Part shown: piece after piece, positions 24,410 through 33,033 of the stretch
How the letters are laid out: each line of letters begins with the position of its first letter
How positions within the stretch are numbered: the stretch's first letter is position 1
NCBI GenBank assembly: GCA_029237815.1
Contig: JAQZBP010000008.1
Span: 62,001 to 126,000, forward strand
DNA length: 64,000 bases
Direction: 5' to 3'
Origin: Moraxellaceae bacterium
GTDB taxonomy: Bacteria; Pseudomonadota; Gammaproteobacteria; Pseudomonadales; Moraxellaceae
The notes under the pieces: generated by a model
The model's database searches: none
What the model was told of the DNA's origin: nothing
The model's input: only the letters and a program-made list of their open reading frames with translations
Program-made: the position numbers and the translations under genes

Positions 24410-25485
24410 GCGGCACGACCGCGCCCATCCGCGTGCTCGCCGTCGACGATTCGGCGGTGGCACGCAATGCCTACCGATTGCTGCTCACGCCCGAGCTCGG
24501 CTTCGACCTGATCGCCACCGCGCCGGACGCCGGCATCGCGCGGCGCAAGATCGCCGCGCTGCGCCCGGATGTCGTGATCCTCGACATCGAGATGCCGGGT
24601 GAGGACGGCCTCACCTTCCTCGAGTGGCTGATGCAGCACCAGCCGACGCCGGTGGTGGTGTCGAGCTCCTACAGCTCGCGCGGCGCGGAACAGACCATGC
24701 GCGCCTTTTCGCTCGGCGCCGTGGAAGTGGTGTGCAAGGGCGGGCCGCAGGGCGTGGCCGGCTGGGGCGAGGACTTCTCGGCGATCCTGCGTGCCGCGGT
24801 GCAGGCGGCGGCGCGCGCCCGGCATCGCTCCGCCTACCGCAGTGGCGCCGCAACGACTAGCGCTGCGACGCCCGTGGCGCCGGTGGTGCCGCTTTCGCCC
24901 CGCGCCATCCGGCGCGGCAACTGCGTCGTGATCGGCGCCTCCACCGGGGGCACCGAGGCGCTGTCCACGCTGGTGGCGCAGATGCCGCCGGACTTTCCGC
25001 CCACCTTCATCGTGCAGCACATGCCGCCGCTCTATACCCGTGCCTTCGCACAGCGCCTCGACACCCTGGGCGCCGTACGCGTGAAGGAGGCGGGCGAGGG
25101 CGACATGATCGGCCCGGGCCAGGCGCTGGTGGCGCCGGGCGGCATGCAGCTGCGCATGGGCGTCGGGCACTCGGGGCCGGTGGCGCGGGTATCGCCGGGG
25201 CCCCGGGTGAACCGCCATGCGCCCTCGGTGGACGTATTGTTCGATAGCGCGGTCGAGGCCTACCGCTCGCGGGTGATCGGCGTGCTGCTCACCGGCATGG
25301 GGAACGACGGCGCCGAGGGCCTGCTGCACATCCGCGAGGCGGGCGGCAGCACCGTGGCCCAGGACGAGGCTACCTGCGTCGTTTACGGCATGCCGCAGGA
25401 GGCGGTGAAGCGCGGCGCCGCCGGCAAGGTGCTGCCGGTCGACGCCATCGTGCCCTGGATCGTGGCGCTGCTCGCCGAGCGCTGA
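24406..25485 (+). CDS. cheB: Chemotaxis response regulator protein-glutamate methylesterase CheB
   Basis: 359 residues from a GTG start that overlaps the cheR stop (GTGA), with GGGGAG about eight bases upstream. The receiver domain has LAVDDSAVARN and phospho-Asp in DVVILDIEMPGEDG. The esterase domain has catalytic Ser in GASTGGTEAL, His in IVQHMPPLYT and Asp in LLTGMGNDGAEGL. It removes methyl groups from receptors when phosphorylated by CheA. Last gene of the operon; no terminator is seen after it. Confidence 0.93.
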   Translation: MSGTTAPIRVLAVDDSAVARNAYRLLLTPELGFDLIATAPDAGIARRKIAALRPDVVILDIEMPGEDGLTFLEWLMQHQPTPVVVSSSYSSRGAEQTMRAFSLGAVEVVCKGGPQGVAGWGEDFSAILRAAVQAAARARHRSAYRSGAATTSAATPVAPVVPLSPRAIRRGNCVVIGASTGGTEALSTLVAQMPPDFPPTFIVQHMPPLYTRAFAQRLDTLGAVRVKEAGEGDMIGPGQALVAPGGMQLRMGVGHSGPVARVSPGPRVNRHAPSVDVLFDSAVEAYRSRVIGVLLTGMGNDGAEGLLHIREAGGSTVAQDEATCVVYGMPQEAVKRGAAGKVLPVDAIVPWIVALLAER

Positions 25486-25961
25486 GGTCGGCGCCATTTC
25501 CTCAACCGTCATGCGCCGCTGACGTGCGGCGGCGGGCGTTCTGGCCGCCATTGCCGGGGTCAGGTTCCGGACTTCCCCATTTTTGGTCGGCTTCCCTGAC
25601 CTGAGCGTCCCGGCGGCGCCCGGGTTCCCTCAACACCAGCAGCGGCCAGTCGTTCGGCCTGGGCAATCCTGCCTACCCCTGGACGGGGGAATGGTCATTC
25701 CGGGTGACTCGGCGACAATGGCCGCCTGCTTTCCCATTCCGCTTCCCCGCTGTCTTGCCGGGAGCAAGCCGCCCTTGTGGAAGTTGCCATCCGCCAGTGA
25801 TGACGTGGCACTTCTGTCTGACAAAAGGTCGCGTCGTTTCTGTATAACTCCCGTAAATTGTGACGTAATTCACAGTATTGGTGTATTGCGCCTGTCCCTC
25901 GTCTGTAATTGAGGGAGTCGCCGCGCCAGTGCTTCCCCTCTCCGGCCACGTAGGGATTCCC
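25486..25961. other. Non-coding region before the alginate cluster
   Basis: 476 bases with no supported gene. The left 300 bases show only GC-rich inverted segments without T-runs. The right part is A+T-richer and holds the cluster's probable promoter region: TATAAC at 25843-25848 and TGTAAT at 25904-25909 are -10 candidates, with a CRP-type palindrome between them. Confidence 0.5.
25859..25874. promoter_or_regulatory. Perfect CRP/Vfr/Clp-type site
   Basis: TGTGA-CGTAAT-TCACA matches both half sites of the CRP consensus TGTGA-N6-TCACA exactly. It lies about 90 bases before the start codon of the first gene of the alginate cluster. Confidence 0.65.
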
Positions 25962-27218
25962 ATGGCGGCGACCCGCATTCGGCGATTCCTGTTCGGCGTG
26001 ATGGCCACCTGCCTGGCCGCGGCACCGGCCTTCGCCGACAGTGCCCGTGACGTCCTGGCAAGCGGTAACGGCGCCAGCCGCGATGCCGCCATCGTCGCCG
26101 CCCTGCTGGCCGGCGCCCGTCAGATCCCCAGCCTCGCCACCACCACCGAACCCGTCCTGCGTCCACTCTTCGAGTCCTGGGTGCGCGACGAGGCGCGCCT
26201 GCCGGTCGACCGCACCGGCTACAAGCGGCGCATGAGCCCGGCCATCGACAGCGCCGCCGGCATTATTCGGGATTACGAGGTGCTGGCCGTGACTCGGGCC
26301 GCGGCCAGTGAATGGCGGGCCGACCTGCGCATCACGCTGGCCGACTTTGAAGTGCGCGCCGCCAGCGGTCGCGTACGGGTCTCGACTTTCCTGCTGCCGT
26401 TCAGCCTGCACGCCGAGGAAGAGGCGGAGGCGGGCGGCATGGACGCGCAGGCGGCGGCGTTGCGCGAACGCGAGGAGATCGACCTGCTGCGCGAGCGCGT
26501 CGGTGCGGCGCTCGGCCCCGGCCTCGTCGAGGTCCGCCGGGCCGACAAGGCCGTGATGGCCGATCCGCGCCTCGGCCTCGCCTTCGACTCGCCGGTGGCT
26601 GTGCCCTGGAAAGAACTCGCCGCGGTGCTCGGCAACGACTATTTCGTCGCCGTCGACATTGAGGACCATGTGCTGGAGTTCCGCCCGGCCAATCCGCGCA
26701 AGAAGGAACCTGCGTACTGGAAGGCGCGCTTCGTGCTGGGCTGGCGGATCATTGCGGCGCCCGACGCGGTGGTGGTGGCCAGTGGCCGCCTGCGCCTGGA
26801 CCGTGCCGACGCCGAACTGCACGCCGCCACGCGCGTGGAGACGGCGGGCAGCGATCCGGCCCGCGCCGTGCCCGCCATCCTCGATGTCGCCGCGCGGCGC
26901 CTGGCGCGACAGCTCGAGGAGCGCCTGGTGCCGGTGCAGGTGCTGGCCACCGCCGGCGACACCGTGACGCTGGACACCGGCGCCGTGGCGCTCCTGCCCG
27001 GCGACCGGCTGGCCGTGCTCGGCACCGGCCTCGTGGAACGCGAGGAAGGCGCGGCACTGCCGGTCCATCTCGACGGCCCGCGCGTGGCGGTGCTGGAAAC
27101 GCTGACGGTTGCGGGCCAGCGCGCCGAAGCCCGCGTCATCCGCGGCAATGCGGCCACGCTGCTGCCCGGCGCGCCGGTGCGGCGGCTCGCCGACCTGCCC
27201 GTTCCGCGCATGCCCTGA
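25962..27218 (+). CDS. Secreted FlgT-like protein heading the alginate cluster
   Basis: 418 residues. A signal peptide (RRFLFGVMATCLAAAPAFA) is followed by an N-terminal domain with the FlgT/LPP20-like pattern SRDAAIVAALLAGARQ... GIIRDYEVLAVTRA. A middle part resembles a CsgG-like fold (PWKELAAVLGNDYFVAVDI, ARRLARQLEERL), and a C-terminal beta domain is similar to that of FlgT (TVTLDTGAVALLPGDRLAVL). FlgT is a flagellar outer-membrane ring protein, yet no flagellar gene is nearby. It ends 15 bases before algI and so is likely in the same operon. Role unknown; a periplasmic or outer-membrane accessory of polymer export is an inference. AGGGA precedes the ATG. Confidence 0.6.
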   Translation: MAATRIRRFLFGVMATCLAAAPAFADSARDVLASGNGASRDAAIVAALLAGARQIPSLATTTEPVLRPLFESWVRDEARLPVDRTGYKRRMSPAIDSAAGIIRDYEVLAVTRAAASEWRADLRITLADFEVRAASGRVRVSTFLLPFSLHAEEEAEAGGMDAQAAALREREEIDLLRERVGAALGPGLVEVRRADKAVMADPRLGLAFDSPVAVPWKELAAVLGNDYFVAVDIEDHVLEFRPANPRKKEPAYWKARFVLGWRIIAAPDAVVVASGRLRLDRADAELHAATRVETAGSDPARAVPAILDVAARRLARQLEERLVPVQVLATAGDTVTLDTGAVALLPGDRLAVLGTGLVEREEGAALPVHLDGPRVAVLETLTVAGQRAEARVIRGNAATLLPGAPVRRLADLPVPRMP

Positions 27219-27233
27219 GGACACGACACCGCC

Positions 27234-28655
27234 ATGGTCTTCTCCTCGCCCATCTTCCTCTTCGCCTTCCTGCCGCTGTTCCTGGCGATCTATTACCTGA
27301 CGCCGTTCCGCGGCAAGTCCTGGGTCATCCTCGGCGCGAGCTACCTGTTCTATGCATGGTGGCGCATCGACTTCGTGCTGCTGTTCTTTGCCGTCACGCT
27401 CTGGAACTACTGGAACGGCCTGCTGATTGCGCGGGCGGAAGGCGCGGCGGCGAAGCGCTGGCTGGTGGCGGGCGTGCTCGTCAACCTCGGCGTGCTGGGC
27501 TACTTCAAGTACGCCAACTTCGGCATCGAGAACCTGAACGCACTGCTGGTCGCGCTGGGCGGTGCGCCGCTGCAGCTGGCGCACATCATCCTGCCCATCG
27601 GCATCTCCTTTTATATCTTCCACTGCATCAGCTACCTCGTGGACCTGCACCGCAAGGATGCCGAGCCCATCGGCCGCTTCGTCGACTTCGCCGCCTTCAT
27701 CGCGCTGTTTCCGCAGCTCATCTGCGGGCCCATCCTGCGCTACAAGGACCTGGCGCCGCAGTTCCGCGCACGCACGCACAGCGTCGAGCTGTTCGCGCAG
27801 GGCGCCGTGCGCTTCATGATCGGCTTCGTGAAGAAGGTGCTGATCGCCGATTCCATCGCGCCGCTCGTGGACATGTGCTTCGGCGCCGCCGAGCCCGGCA
27901 TGCTCGATGCGTGGATCGGCGGACTCGCCTTCTGCCTCCAGCTCTACTTCGACTTTTCCGGCTACAGCTCCATGGCCGTCGGCATCGGCCTGATGATGGG
28001 CTTCCGGCTGACGGAAAACTTCAACATGCCTTTCCTCAGCCAGTCCTATTCCGAGTTCTGGCGGCGCTGGCACATGAGCCTCATGACCTGGCTGCGCGAC
28101 TACGTCTACATCCCGCTGGGCGGCAGCAGCGGTGGCCTTGCCAGCACCAACCGCAACATCTTCATCACCATCATGGCCTCCGCGCTCTGGCACGGCGCCA
28201 ACTGGACCTTCGTGATGCTCGGCCTGTTCATGGCCGGCGTGATGATGCTGGAGCGCATCGCCGGGGCCTCCGGCAAGCCGGTGCCCGGGCTGCGCGGGGC
28301 GCTCAAGGTGGTCGGCTACATGCTCATCACCATTCCCGTCTTCATCATGTTCCGCGCCGAGTCCGTCACCCAGGGCCTGGTGGTGTGGAGCGGCATGGCG
28401 GGCCTGCACGGCTGGCAGGGCGACGCCGTGCATCTGTTTTATCCGGCGCTGTCGCTGCTGCTGGTGGCGGTGGGGCTGCTGGTCGTCTACGCCGTGGAGC
28501 CGCTCTACGTGGGCCGGCCACTGCTCGAGGCGCGCCGCCCCGCGCAGGCGGTCGCCGATCGCGTGCTGCTGATCGTCGTGCTCCCGCTCTTCCTGCTCGC
28601 GGTGTCGCGGCTGCTCGCGCAGCACTACACCCCGTTCCTCTACTTCGCCTTCTGA
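27234..28655 (+). CDS. algI: Alginate O-acetyltransferase AlgI (MBOAT)
   Basis: 473 residues with about 10-12 transmembrane helices. MBOAT features: the N-terminal FSSPIFLFAFLPLFLAIYY, YFDFSGYSSMAVGIGLMMG, FWRRWHMSLMTWLRDYVYIPLGG and the active-site His in ASALWHGANWTFV. It is thought to move acetyl groups across the inner membrane for the periplasmic acetylation proteins AlgJ, AlgF and AlgX. Gene order I-J-F matches the acetylation block of Pseudomonas, but here it comes first in the cluster. Confidence 0.93.
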   Translation: MVFSSPIFLFAFLPLFLAIYYLTPFRGKSWVILGASYLFYAWWRIDFVLLFFAVTLWNYWNGLLIARAEGAAAKRWLVAGVLVNLGVLGYFKYANFGIENLNALLVALGGAPLQLAHIILPIGISFYIFHCISYLVDLHRKDAEPIGRFVDFAAFIALFPQLICGPILRYKDLAPQFRARTHSVELFAQGAVRFMIGFVKKVLIADSIAPLVDMCFGAAEPGMLDAWIGGLAFCLQLYFDFSGYSSMAVGIGLMMGFRLTENFNMPFLSQSYSEFWRRWHMSLMTWLRDYVYIPLGGSSGGLASTNRNIFITIMASALWHGANWTFVMLGLFMAGVMMLERIAGASGKPVPGLRGALKVVGYMLITIPVFIMFRAESVTQGLVVWSGMAGLHGWQGDAVHLFYPALSLLLVAVGLLVVYAVEPLYVGRPLLEARRPAQAVADRVLLIVVLPLFLLAVSRLLAQHYTPFLYFAF

Positions 28656-28665
28656 GGACGCCGCC

Positions 28666-29760
28666 ATGAACAGGACCTTGCTGCTCGCGAACGCCGCCCT
28701 CTGGCTCCTGGCCATGCTGCTCGGCGCCGCCTTCGCCGTGCCGCGCGTGCTCGACTACGAGCTGAGCTCCAGCCTCACCTTCCTCGACGGCAAGGTCGCC
28801 GCCGATTTCGAGCGCTTCCTCGTCAAGGGCCATCCCTGGCGCGACCCGTCGGTGAACGCCTGGGCCGCGGCGGAGTTCGCCCTGCTCGGCGAGGGCAAGC
28901 CGGGCGTGGTCGTGGGCTCGGGCGGCTGGCTCTACACGCGCGACGAGTTCGTGCTGCCCTCGCAGCTGGGCGCCGTGCGCGCTGCCAACCTGAAGCGTGT
29001 GGCCGACGAGGTGCGCGCGCTCGGCGCCGCCGGCGTCCGCGTCTATCTGCTGCCGGTGCCGGGCAAGGTGGAGATCGAGCCGGGCCATATGCCACCGGCG
29101 CTCGCGGCACAGGCGCTGAAGAGCGAGGTGTTCACCGATTTCCTGCGCGCCGAGGGCCTGCCCTGGATCGATGTGCGGCCCGCCCTGCTGGCGGCGCACG
29201 CGGCCGGCACGCCAGTGTTCTTCCGGAGCGAAACGCACTGGACGCCGGAAGGCGCGCGCATTGTCGCCGACGTCGTCGCCCTGCGCCTGCGCGCCGACGG
29301 CTTCGCCGGCGACCAGGCCTTCCGCGTCACGTCGCAGGGACAGGCGACGCTGCAAGGCGATCTCGAGAATTTCGTGCCGGTGCGTCCGTACTTCGCCGCG
29401 CTGCTGCCGGCGCCCGAGCGCTACACCCGCTATGCCATCGCCGGCGACACGGTGGCGGATGACGCCGCGGCACTGTTCGGCGACGCCGGCCGCCCGCTGG
29501 CGCTGGTCGGCACCAGCTACAGCGCCGACGAGCGCTGGAACTTCGCCGGCTGGCTGCGCGCCGCGCTCGGCTCCGACCTCGACAACATCTCCGAGAAGGC
29601 ACGCGGCCCCTTCGTGCCGATGCGGCATTTCCGCGCGCAGCTCGCGAGTGGCGCGTCCAGCGCCCGCTGGGTGGTCTGGGAGGTGCCGGTGCGCTCCATC
29701 GTGGCCGACTACGACGCAATGCAACGCAAGCTGGCCGCTGCCGGCTTCAAGGAGGAATGA
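28666..29760 (+). CDS. algJ: Alginate O-acetyltransferase AlgJ (SGNH-like)
   Basis: 364 residues. An N-terminal anchor/signal helix is followed by a periplasmic SGNH-hydrolase-like domain with GSGGWLYTRDEF, the acid-x-His-Trp motif and the GTSYS nucleophile motif. The nucleophile corresponds to S284 and the His to H191. The catalytic Asp of the P. aeruginosa enzyme is Glu here (E189 in SETHW). It passes acetyl groups toward alginate with AlgI, AlgF and AlgX. GAGGA precedes the ATG, 10 bases after algI. Confidence 0.88.
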   Translation: MNRTLLLANAALWLLAMLLGAAFAVPRVLDYELSSSLTFLDGKVAADFERFLVKGHPWRDPSVNAWAAAEFALLGEGKPGVVVGSGGWLYTRDEFVLPSQLGAVRAANLKRVADEVRALGAAGVRVYLLPVPGKVEIEPGHMPPALAAQALKSEVFTDFLRAEGLPWIDVRPALLAAHAAGTPVFFRSETHWTPEGARIVADVVALRLRADGFAGDQAFRVTSQGQATLQGDLENFVPVRPYFAALLPAPERYTRYAIAGDTVADDAAALFGDAGRPLALVGTSYSADERWNFAGWLRAALGSDLDNISEKARGPFVPMRHFRAQLASGASSARWVVWEVPVRSIVADYDAMQRKLAAAGFKEE

Positions 29761-29763
29761 CCC

Positions 29764-30408
29764 ATGAAACACCTGCGACTGCTGCTGTCCGCGGTGCTCT
29801 GCCTCGGCGCGGGCCATGCCCTGGCCGCGCCCGAGGGCGCGCTCTACAAGCCCGTGTTCCCGCCGGGCTCCGGCATGGCGCGCGTGTTCAACGCCGGCGC
29901 CCCCGTGGCGGCCGGCCAGGCGCGCTTCGGCGACCGCGCGCTCGGTGCGCTCGGCAGCGGCGAGTTGTCCGTCTACCAGCCGGTGGTGGCGGGCAAGCGC
30001 GCCGTCAGCTGCGGCCGCAAGACCTACACGCTGGCAATCCGCGAGTCGGCCTTCCAGACCGTGGTCTGCGGCGGCCGCCATGAAGGCCTGGTCGTGGTCG
30101 ATCCGACGCCGGTGCACATCAACAAGACCTTCATCATCCTCTACAACCTGCGCGATGCCGCGCCGGCGCGCCTGGCGGCGGCTGGCGGCAAGCTGACCGT
30201 GATCGATGCGGTCGCGCCGCAGAAGACCGGCAGCCGCGAAATCAATCCGGTGCGCGTGGAGCTTTCCATCTACGAGGGCGCGACACCGGTGTTCCGGCTC
30301 GGCGAGGTGCCGCTCGCACCCGAAAAGATCTACAGCCTGTTCGTCGTGGAGGAGGGCGGTGAAACGCGCGCCTGGCTCCGCGAGAGCCAGCTGAACGCGG
30401 AAATCTGA
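29764..30408 (+). CDS. algF: Alginate O-acetylation protein AlgF
   Basis: 214 residues, the usual AlgF length. Signal peptide (MKHLRLLLSAVLCLGAGHALAA), then a periplasmic beta-rich protein with ALYKPVFPPGSGMARVFNA near the mature N-terminus and EKIYSLFVVEEGGETRAWL near the end, both family-typical. It is needed for acetylation, probably as an adaptor. The start comes three bases after the algJ stop. Confidence 0.88.
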   Translation: MKHLRLLLSAVLCLGAGHALAAPEGALYKPVFPPGSGMARVFNAGAPVAAGQARFGDRALGALGSGELSVYQPVVAGKRAVSCGRKTYTLAIRESAFQTVVCGGRHEGLVVVDPTPVHINKTFIILYNLRDAAPARLAAAGGKLTVIDAVAPQKTGSREINPVRVELSIYEGATPVFRLGEVPLAPEKIYSLFVVEEGGETRAWLRESQLNAEI

Positions 30409-30419
30409 CGGAGCCTCGC

Positions 30420-31790
30420 ATGTTGCGCAGTCTGTGCTTCCTCGCCCTGTGCCTCGCCGCCGTCCTGCCGGCGCGGGCGCAGGCTGCCTGCGCACCGGGA
30501 ACGCCGTGCTATGCGTTGTGCCCGCAGGTGGCCGAGGAGCAGTACTACGCCGCTGCCGCCGCCGGCCTGCGCTATCTGTTCAACGGTGAAGGCTCCTGGC
30601 TGTTCGCGACGCAGCTCGACCTGCGTTCCGACTTCCGACTCGACACCGAGGCGATGCGCGGCATGACGCGCCTGGCCGACGCCTTCCGCCGCGCCGGCAC
30701 GCAAGTGGTGATCGTCTACCTGCCGCCGCGCGGGCTCGTGCACCACGACCGCTTCGATCACGCCAGCTACGACCCGAAGGTGGCGCTCGCCAGCTACCGC
30801 GCGGCGCTCGCGCAGCTGCGCGCGGCCGGCTACATCGTGCCCGACCTTTCCACGCTGGTGCCGGACCGCGACGGTGACTTCTTCCAGCGCCGCGACCACC
30901 ACTGGCAGACGGCCGGTGCGCGCAAGACGGCGGCGCTGGTCGCCACCGCGGTGCGCGCGCTGCCGGTCTACGCGCAAATGCCGCGCCAGGCCTTCCAGAC
31001 CGAACGCACGGGCATCACCGGCAAGTACGGCACGCTGGCCACCGTGGCGGGGCGCATCTGCGACATGCGTTTCCCGCGCCAGTTCTTCGAGACATGGACC
31101 ACGCTGCCGGGCGCACTCGACGAGGCGGCCCTGTTCGGTGATGCCAACGCCAGCGAGGCCGAGGTGATGCTGATCGGCACATCGAACAGCAAGGGCAAGA
31201 TCGACTACAACTTCGCCGGCTTCCTGCAATCCGAACTCGGCGTCGCGGTGGAAAACCGCGCCCTGCGCGGCGGCGGCTACAACGGCGCGCTGGAGCAGCT
31301 GCTGGTCGAGGGCCGCTTTGCCAGCAAGCCGCCGAAGATACTCGTGTGGGAGCTGCCGTCGCAGTACGACCTCGACCTGCCGATGTTCTACCGGCAGGCG
31401 GTGCCGATGCTCACCGGCGCCTGCCGCGGCAAGCCCCTGCTCACCGGTCGCGCCGCGCTGTCGGCAGAGTTGATCGAGGACGTCATCAACAATGGCCGCG
31501 GCGGCGTCATCACGCCGCTGGTGGCGCGGCGTACCGCGCTCAAGCTGCGCTTCAGCGATCCGTCGGTGAACGTCTTCTTCCTGGATGTGACCTACATGAA
31601 CGGCGACCACGAGCAGGTGAAGGTCGAGCGCCATCCCTACGTGAAGCACGACGGCACGTTCCTGATCGAGCTCCCGCGCACCGGCCCGTTGGCCACCGAG
31701 ACGGTGTTCAGCGCCGGCGTGCGCCTCGCCCATCCCCCGGCAAAGCCGGTTTTCGTGGACGCGGAGGCCTGCACGCATGATGCGTCGTAA
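30420..31790 (+). CDS. algX: Alginate acetyltransferase/export-complex protein AlgX
   Basis: 456 residues. Signal peptide followed by an SGNH-like catalytic domain: D159 and H161 in RRDHHWQTAGA and nucleophile S255 in IGTSNSKGK, matching the AlgX triad. A C-terminal beta-domain (from about 345) corresponds to the carbohydrate-binding module. AlgX acetylates polymannuronate in the periplasm and helps guide the polymer. ACGGAG lies upstream. It overlaps algL by 14 bases. Confidence 0.9.
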   Translation: MLRSLCFLALCLAAVLPARAQAACAPGTPCYALCPQVAEEQYYAAAAAGLRYLFNGEGSWLFATQLDLRSDFRLDTEAMRGMTRLADAFRRAGTQVVIVYLPPRGLVHHDRFDHASYDPKVALASYRAALAQLRAAGYIVPDLSTLVPDRDGDFFQRRDHHWQTAGARKTAALVATAVRALPVYAQMPRQAFQTERTGITGKYGTLATVAGRICDMRFPRQFFETWTTLPGALDEAALFGDANASEAEVMLIGTSNSKGKIDYNFAGFLQSELGVAVENRALRGGGYNGALEQLLVEGRFASKPPKILVWELPSQYDLDLPMFYRQAVPMLTGACRGKPLLTGRAALSAELIEDVINNGRGGVITPLVARRTALKLRFSDPSVNVFFLDVTYMNGDHEQVKVERHPYVKHDGTFLIELPRTGPLATETVFSAGVRLAHPPAKPVFVDAEACTHDAS

Positions 31791-32880
31791 CGCCATGGCG
31801 GCGCTGTGCCTGTTCGTGCTCGCCGCGCCGGCCGCGGCGGCGCCGCTCGTGTCGCCCTTCGAGGGTCTTGCGGTGACGCCGAAGGCCGGCAAGGCGAAAG
31901 CCTGCGACGACATTCCCGCGCCCTACACGGGCAAGCTGGAGTTCGCCAGCAAGTACGCCGGCTCCGGCAAGGCGCGCGACCGCCTCAATCCTTTCGCGCT
32001 GTTCAGCTACAAACGCTCCATCGCCGACATCGAAGCCTTCGAGAAGGGCCTGGCCGCGAATTCGGATCGCCATGTGCGCGGGCAGGCCGGCGCCGCCGCC
32101 TGTGCGCTCGCCTGGCTGCACGCCTGGGCCGCGGCCGACGCGCTGGCGGGTGAAGCGAACGCGCAGGGCAAGGCAGTGCGCAAGTGGGCGCTGGCGGCCG
32201 CCGCCTTCAACTACCTGAAGATCCGCGACGCGAAAGGCCTCGATGCCGCCGAGCTGCGCACGGTGCGCGACTGGCTCTCGCGCCGCGCCGAGCAGGTCGT
32301 CGCCGACCACTCCGGCGGCGATCCGGCGCGCATGAACAACCACCTCTACTGGGCCGCCGCCGCGGTAGCGGCCAGCGCCGTGGCGACGGACCGGCGCGAC
32401 CTGCTGGACTGGTCCTTCGGCGTGTACCGGCGCGCCGCCGCCGCCATCGATGCCGACGGCGTGCTTGCCACCGAAATGGCCCGCGGCGCGCGCGCCCTCG
32501 AATACCACAATTTCGCGCTGGCGCCGCTCGTCATGGTGGCCGCCATTGGCCGGGCCAACGGCGAGGACCTGCTGGCGCTGAACGATTGCGCCCTGTGTCG
32601 CCTCGCCACCCGGGTCGAGACCGGGCTGCGCGACGCTGCGTGGTTCAGCGAGCGCGCGGGAAGCCGGCAGGCGCTCGACGAGGTGAACGGGAAACTCGTG
32701 CCCTGGGTGGCGCCGCTCGCCGCGCTGTGTCCGGGCGATGCCCGCCTCGCCGCGTTTGCGCAGCAGCATGCACCGGCCTCGGCGCGTCGCCTGGGCGGCA
32801 ACCTCACGGATTTGTTTGCACACGGCGCCGGGCAGCGGCTGCGGGGCGACGACGCCACCTGCCGCCAGCTCTGGCGCTAG
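31777..32880 (+). CDS. algL: Alginate lyase AlgL (PL5)
   Basis: 367 residues. Signal peptide, then an alpha/alpha-barrel lyase. The catalytic motif NNHLYW (family NNHSYW) and RGARALEYHNFAL (family RGxxALxYHNYA) are intact, so it should be active. It degrades misdirected polymer in the periplasm. Two adjacent ATG codons (31777 and 31780) could start it; GGAGG is 10 bases before the first. Last gene of the first alginate block; 153 bases separate it from algD. Confidence 0.9.
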   Translation: MMRRNAMAALCLFVLAAPAAAAPLVSPFEGLAVTPKAGKAKACDDIPAPYTGKLEFASKYAGSGKARDRLNPFALFSYKRSIADIEAFEKGLAANSDRHVRGQAGAAACALAWLHAWAAADALAGEANAQGKAVRKWALAAAAFNYLKIRDAKGLDAAELRTVRDWLSRRAEQVVADHSGGDPARMNNHLYWAAAAVAASAVATDRRDLLDWSFGVYRRAAAAIDADGVLATEMARGARALEYHNFALAPLVMVAAIGRANGEDLLALNDCALCRLATRVETGLRDAAWFSERAGSRQALDEVNGKLVPWVAPLAALCPGDARLAAFAQQHAPASARRLGGNLTDLFAHGAGQRLRGDDATCRQLWR

Positions 32881-32889
32881 AGCGACAAG

Positions 32890-32907
32890 GCGGGGCGGCA
32901 GCCCCGC
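32890..32907 (+). other. GC-rich hairpin between algL and algD
   Basis: GCGGGGC (32890-32896), loop GGCA, GCCCCGC (32901-32907), without a T-run. It could slow or protect RNA at the boundary between the two alginate blocks. No AlgU-type promoter (GAACTT...TCTGA) is recognisable in the 153-base gap. Confidence 0.4.
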
Positions 32908-33033
32908 GGCAACGATCATTGCGCGGTGCGACGGGATGTCGCTGCCGCGGGTGACCGCAGACCACGCCGGGCGCCAGCGCTCCGTGGCGCGGCCTTTGCA
33001 GTACTTTTCGGGAATCGGGGAAGGGGAACACAC

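Noticed and set aside
25806-25822. Sigma54 promoter before the alginate cluster (TGGCAC at 25806)
   Set aside because: The -24 half matches but the required GC at -12 is absent.
25695-28715. A 1006-codon minus-strand frame opposite the FlgT-like gene and algI
   Set aside because: Antisense to genes with signal peptide and MBOAT motifs; no recognisable domain or ribosome-binding site.
32881-33033. AlgU-dependent algD promoter
   Set aside because: No GAACTT-like -35 with a TCTGA-like -10 is present in the gap.
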